A stretch of DNA of 26,191 bases. Source: a virus. Positions 23,467-26,191 of this stretch are shown here, piece after piece. The translations under genes and the position numbers were made by a program. The notes beneath the pieces were generated by a model. That model saw only the letters and a program-made list of their open reading frames with translations, was not told where the DNA came from and did not search any database. Every line of letters starts with the position of its first letter. Position 1 is the stretch's first letter. The stretch covers positions 1 to 26,191 of IMG/VR virus record IMGVR_UViG_3300046004_002409. One strand, written 5' to 3'.

Positions 23467-24522
23467 TTAGTTTGTTGACAATATTTGAGTCATAACAGCT
23501 CTCGCTAAAAGTGGAGGTACTGCATTACCTACTTGTTGTTGTTGAAAACCAATAGTGCCGCAAAACTTGAAACTATCGGGAAATGATTGAAGCCGTGCAG
23601 CTTCTCGTACAGACAATCCTCTATCTTTCCACGGATGAATCAACATATTTTTTCTGAAATTTCCGATAACGACAGATGGTTCATCTTCTTTTAATCTTCG
23701 ATAAATTCCAGTGTGACAACGCGATACGTCGGCATAATTTTTCATAAGTTCTTTTGGGATATTTTCCCAATTCCCTCCTTGCGGAATGTGCTTGTATCGT
23801 TCAACAACATGAGGAGCGTTTTTTGTGACAACATTGTTATGGCATTTTTTCATTTTTCTGCGTAACACCTTTGCATAATCTGAGTGAGCTGAACCTGAAT
23901 ATTCTTGTTCATCATTAGAATTACCACATTCAATATCAGGCAAATCCATTAAGGCATCGGCTACAGTGACATATTTTTTAGTTGTAGGCTCAGGTGCTGA
24001 AACCTCATGTCCATCCAATGACCCAATGATAAAAAGTCTATTTCTTTTTTGTGGCACGCCATAATCTGCTGAGTTCAAAATAAAATGGCTTGTGGTGTAG
24101 CCAGCAGATTTAAAACCATTGAGAATTTCATGCAGAAAAAAACCCTTCTCCGTTTCGACTAGACCTTTTACATTTTCAAACACAACCCAATCGGGCTTTA
24201 CTTCATTAACCAAACGCAAATATTCACTGTAAAGCCAGTTGTTTGCATTATCTGCATTTCTATTTTTTTGATTTGAGGTAGAAAATCCCTGACAAGGCGA
24301 ACCACCAAAAATTACAATAGGTTTACTACGATCGAGAGTGGCGAAATCAGAACCACTGACCTTCCTAATATCACAATCAAAAAGTTTAGTCTCTGGATGA
24401 TTTAGAGCAAAAGTTTGAGCTGCAAACTTATCTGCTTCAACGGCATAACATACATCTACACCACAGTCGGCTGCTCCCACAGACATTCCACCAGCCCCAG
24501 AAAATAAATCTATACCCTGCAT
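23467..24522 (-). CDS. DNA cytosine-5 methyltransferase
   Basis: The 351-residue protein has all conserved motifs in order: I DLFSGAGGMS (5-14), IV FGGSPCQGFS with catalytic C77, VI FENVKG (E116), VIII QKRNRLFIIG, a target-recognition region (about 190-280), IX RLQSFPDSF and X QQVGNAVPPLLARA. It makes 5-methylcytosine in a sequence that the recognition region sets and that I cannot read. The ATG fits the family start; no Shine-Dalgarno is seen, so initiation may be weak or leaderless. It is the first gene of a four-gene operon without a restriction enzyme. It may mark self DNA for the ATPase/HD partners. The upstream gap (24523-24621) holds a TAAC-N5-GTTA repeat. Confidence 0.96.
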   Translation of the reverse strand: MQGIDLFSGAGGMSVGAADCGVDVCYAVEADKFAAQTFALNHPETKLFDCDIRKVSGSDFATLDRSKPIVIFGGSPCQGFSTSNQKNRNADNANNWLYSEYLRLVNEVKPDWVVFENVKGLVETEKGFFLHEILNGFKSAGYTTSHFILNSADYGVPQKRNRLFIIGSLDGHEVSAPEPTTKKYVTVADALMDLPDIECGNSNDEQEYSGSAHSDYAKVLRRKMKKCHNNVVTKNAPHVVERYKHIPQGGNWENIPKELMKNYADVSRCHTGIYRRLKEDEPSVVIGNFRKNMLIHPWKDRGLSVREAARLQSFPDSFKFCGTIGFQQQQVGNAVPPLLARAVMTQILSTN

Positions 24523-24621
24523 AAAACTACATAACTAATTGTTAAAAATATGCTCGCAGCGTGACATATTTACTATGAATACTCAACTTATTTTTAAGGG
24601 ACATCCACTTGGAGACGTACA

Positions 24622-25542
24622 TCACCCCTTATTACACCCTTTAGGCACAACCCAAGACGTACTTTGTTTGCCATCTTTGGCATACTGAGCAACGGGAATT
24701 TTTTCGCCTGTTAGCTTTTCAATGTCGGCAACGCTGACGAGATATTTATCCAAATTTTTACGAGTAGCATCCTGACTATTTGGAACTATCCACGCGATTG
24801 CTTGCTCGCTTTGCCCCGTACCACGCACGATAACTTTCCAAAACGCATCTGGTGTTTTAACGCCGTGTGATTGCACAAAATAGTCGTCTACTGGGTTATT
24901 ACCCCAGATAACGCCGCCGATGACTAAAAGTTCATCAATATCGCGGTAGCACTCGATAATTTCTTCTGTTTGTAACCACGCGCCACGATTCATGTTTGCC
25001 GCTTGTGGCAAGATGTTTGTCATGTTGTTGGTTGCTTTAATCGCATTGGCTGAGTAATCAAGGTGGTTTGCGGGAACTAAATGTCCACGGTCATACTTGT
25101 TGCCATAAGCGTTCGCTGTGAGCTGTTGGCATTGCGATGGGACATTTGGGTCTAGCGTGAACTTCTCAACGCGCGGGAATGAGCCTGTATCGTGCTGTGC
25201 GTTATATTGAAATTTCACCGCGCCACGCTTTTCACAATCAATCCATACGGTGAAACCTTCGTAATCAAGTTTCATTATTTGTGACAATGTTACGGGAGCT
25301 GGTGCAGATGCAGTCACATTCGCACTTGGTTTAATAACAGGAGTGACAACGGAAGGGGCGGCAGTATTACCACCAAAAAACACTGTGCAATCTTTAGTCG
25401 AACCACTGGTACTTCCATCATTGCAAACAAATTTAGCCCCGTCACAATGATTAATTCCGCCCTTATTACCAAAGCATGGCTGATTTGCCGCATGGCTAAT
25501 CAGTGGAAAAAGCAGCAATCCAATTATCCCAATTTTATTCAT
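24622..25542 (-). CDS. Secreted DNA/RNA non-specific endonuclease (NUC1 family)
   Basis: From ATG 25542 (GGGGAG 5 nt upstream) the 306-residue protein has a signal peptide (MNKIGIIGLLLFPLISHAA, cleavage near 19), a small Cys-rich segment (CNDGSTSGSTKDC), a Pro/Ala/Val linker (about 60-85) and a beta-beta-alpha-metal nuclease domain. The domain has YDRGHLVPANHLDY (catalytic DRGH, H154), NMTNILPQAANMNRGAWLQT (Mg-binding Asn about 185) and a conserved EE nearby (about 193-194). It should cut DNA and RNA in the periplasm or outside the cell. It reads toward the candidate defence operon, 99 bp away. A role in nutrient scavenging or in destroying incoming phage DNA is possible; the sequence does not decide. 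Confidence 0.93.
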   Translation of the reverse strand: MNKIGIIGLLLFPLISHAANQPCFGNKGGINHCDGAKFVCNDGSTSGSTKDCTVFFGGNTAAPSVVTPVIKPSANVTASAPAPVTLSQIMKLDYEGFTVWIDCEKRGAVKFQYNAQHDTGSFPRVEKFTLDPNVPSQCQQLTANAYGNKYDRGHLVPANHLDYSANAIKATNNMTNILPQAANMNRGAWLQTEEIIECYRDIDELLVIGGVIWGNNPVDDYFVQSHGVKTPDAFWKVIVRGTGQSEQAIAWIVPNSQDATRKNLDKYLVSVADIEKLTGEKIPVAQYAKDGKQSTSWVVPKGCNKG

Positions 25543-25588
25543 TAGTTCTCCCCACACAAAAATGTGTGACTAAGCACTGAGTTAATAG

Positions 25589-26068
25589 TCACGCCGCCTG
25601 ACGATGCTCAATTCCATTCGTTGCTATGTAATGTGATATAGCTTCGTCAATGGATTGTAGAACGACCGAGATATTCGTAATCTCGTGCTTTTTTTGAGTC
25701 GGGGGCAAGCGTTTAATCATCCGCAATATCTGCAAATCCTCCTCACTAAACCGCTCATCATTCGCCCCGCCCCCCTTCAACATCGTTCCTTCGCCTGTTG
25801 GTGGTGTGTACGTCCCAACCATAGAACCTGTGCAATCGTCTAAGGTTGCATTAATACTACCCGTAACAACTCGCACGCCCGTCAATATGTAATTCACGTC
25901 TGCGCCAATTTCGGCAATTTTTGCCAAATATGCGCTATCAGGTGAACGTTTGTTTGCTTCGTAATTTATTTGTGAATTTTTTGTTATCCCCGCTATGTCG
26001 CCGATTCCAGCCTGACTTAACCCGAGTCTATTTCTTTCTTCTTTTAATCTTTCGCCAATAGTAATCAT
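25589..26068 (-). CDS. XRE-family repressor-like regulator
   Basis: GGAG 7 nt before ATG 26068 and the start MITIGERLKEERNRLGLSQA favour this start; the longer frame from 26140 would include the operator. The 159-residue protein has an XRE helix-turn-helix (about 5-60: IGDIAGITKNSQINYEANKR, ending YILTG). A low-complexity Gly/Thr segment (about 75-100) and a C-terminal helical region (EEDLQILRMIKRLPPTQKKH) follow. No LexA-type protease domain with Ser-Lys is present, so RecA-driven self-cleavage is not expected; an antirepressor such as Rha could be the inducing route. It diverges from the plus-strand gene at 26169 across a palindromic operator. Confidence 0.85.
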   Translation of the reverse strand: MITIGERLKEERNRLGLSQAGIGDIAGITKNSQINYEANKRSPDSAYLAKIAEIGADVNYILTGVRVVTGSINATLDDCTGSMVGTYTPPTGEGTMLKGGGANDERFSEEDLQILRMIKRLPPTQKKHEITNISVVLQSIDEAISHYIATNGIEHRQAA

Positions 26069-26111
26069 TTTTTTGCTCCAAAGTCTTGCATGGTCAAATT
26101 TTGTTTGCCAT

Positions 26112-26146
26112 ACTATCGCCACGTTGACCAAGATGGTCAAAATTTG
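26112..26146. promoter_or_regulatory. Operator and promoter of the repressor switch
   Basis: TTGACCA-AGA-TGGTCAA (26124-26140) is a perfect 17-bp palindrome. TGGTCAA recurs as a half-site at 26091-26097. On the minus strand TTGACC (26140-26135) and GATAGT (26117-26112) are 17 bp apart and would drive the repressor gene; the other arm gives TTGACC facing right for the divergent gene. Repressor binding would block both directions. Confidence 0.7.
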
Positions 26147-26168
26147 AGTGTACTACGAAGGGGAATAA

Positions 26169-26191
26169 ATGCAACAGGTATCTAATAATCC
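26169..26191 (+). CDS. Start of a divergent early gene (cut by window edge)
   Basis: An ATG at 26169 with GGGGAA 5 nt upstream opens MQQVSNN and runs off the window after 7 codons. It is placed as a cro/ner-like or other early gene would be relative to the repressor. Too little sequence is present to name it. Confidence 0.5.

Noticed and set aside
25556-25571. CACACA-AAAA-TGTGTG hairpin before the secreted nuclease gene
   Set aside because: A short AT/GC mixed 6-bp stem without a T run and next to the ribosome site; possibly regulatory but not supportable alone.

Overview
The window is most of a Mu-like temperate prophage, read almost entirely on the minus strand, carrying several accessory (cargo) cassettes. 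The DNA is AT-rich, uses Shine-Dalgarno starts, and has a lambda-type endolysin, a Mor/C-family activator, an Rha regulator and a FIST-GGDEF signalling protein. This points to a Gram-negative proteobacterium, most likely a gammaproteobacterium, but no host gene is present to settle the genus.

Left part (1-13944), late genes. Read in transcription order (right to left): holin, GH104 endolysin, ParB-domain/adenine methyltransferase fusion, small and large terminase, Mu gp29-type portal, MuF head protein with an added C-terminal metalloprotease-like domain, a small acidic protein, Mu gpG-like protein, a small free-standing gene between two terminators, prohead protease/scaffold, lambda D-like decoration protein, lambda E-like capsid, gp36-type connector, tail terminator, a small protein, tail tube, tail chaperone with a -1 frameshift extension, and the start of the tape measure. 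Mu-type head genes with a long-tail (lambda-like) tail module resemble the transposable siphoviruses. Most genes are separated by a few bases or overlap by 1-14, so they are translationally coupled.

Control region (about 14000-15420). The Rha-family regulator has a structured leader that looks like a C4-type antisense RNA system. It is followed by a 48-codon gene and a strong terminator. Just past that terminator, and again just past a second terminator at 6021-6048, lies the same 37-bp element with a CTAA-N9-TTAG dyad. The two copies sit in front of the lysis genes and the protease gene, as the C-activated late promoters do in Mu. The Mor/C-family gene at 19390-19698 is the obvious candidate to act on them.

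Cargo 1 (15423-19143). A TerD protein, and a TerD domain fused to a PD-(D/E)XK nuclease domain, have their own promoter, operator-like palindrome and ribosome-site hairpin. Upstream is a FIST-FIST_C-GGDEF diguanylate cyclase.

Cargo 2 (19806-24522). A tight four-gene operon: cytosine-5 DNA methyltransferase, HD-domain phosphohydrolase, AAA ATPase, and an unrecognised Rossmann-like protein. No ordinary restriction enzyme is present. This is the best candidate for an undescribed anti-phage system in the window.

Right end (24622-26191). A secreted DNA/RNA non-specific endonuclease, an XRE-family repressor-like gene, an operator with a perfect 17-bp palindrome, and the first codons of a divergent plus-strand gene. 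The orientation of this switch does not match the canonical Mu map, so the early region may be rearranged or belong to another element.

Stretches without a gene: 19144-19389 (246 bp) holds no clear element beyond a weak possible promoter for the cyclase gene; 15147-15422 holds the antisense/leader RNA structures; no gene-free stretch exceeds 300 bp. No tRNA, rRNA, CRISPR array or insertion sequence was seen.
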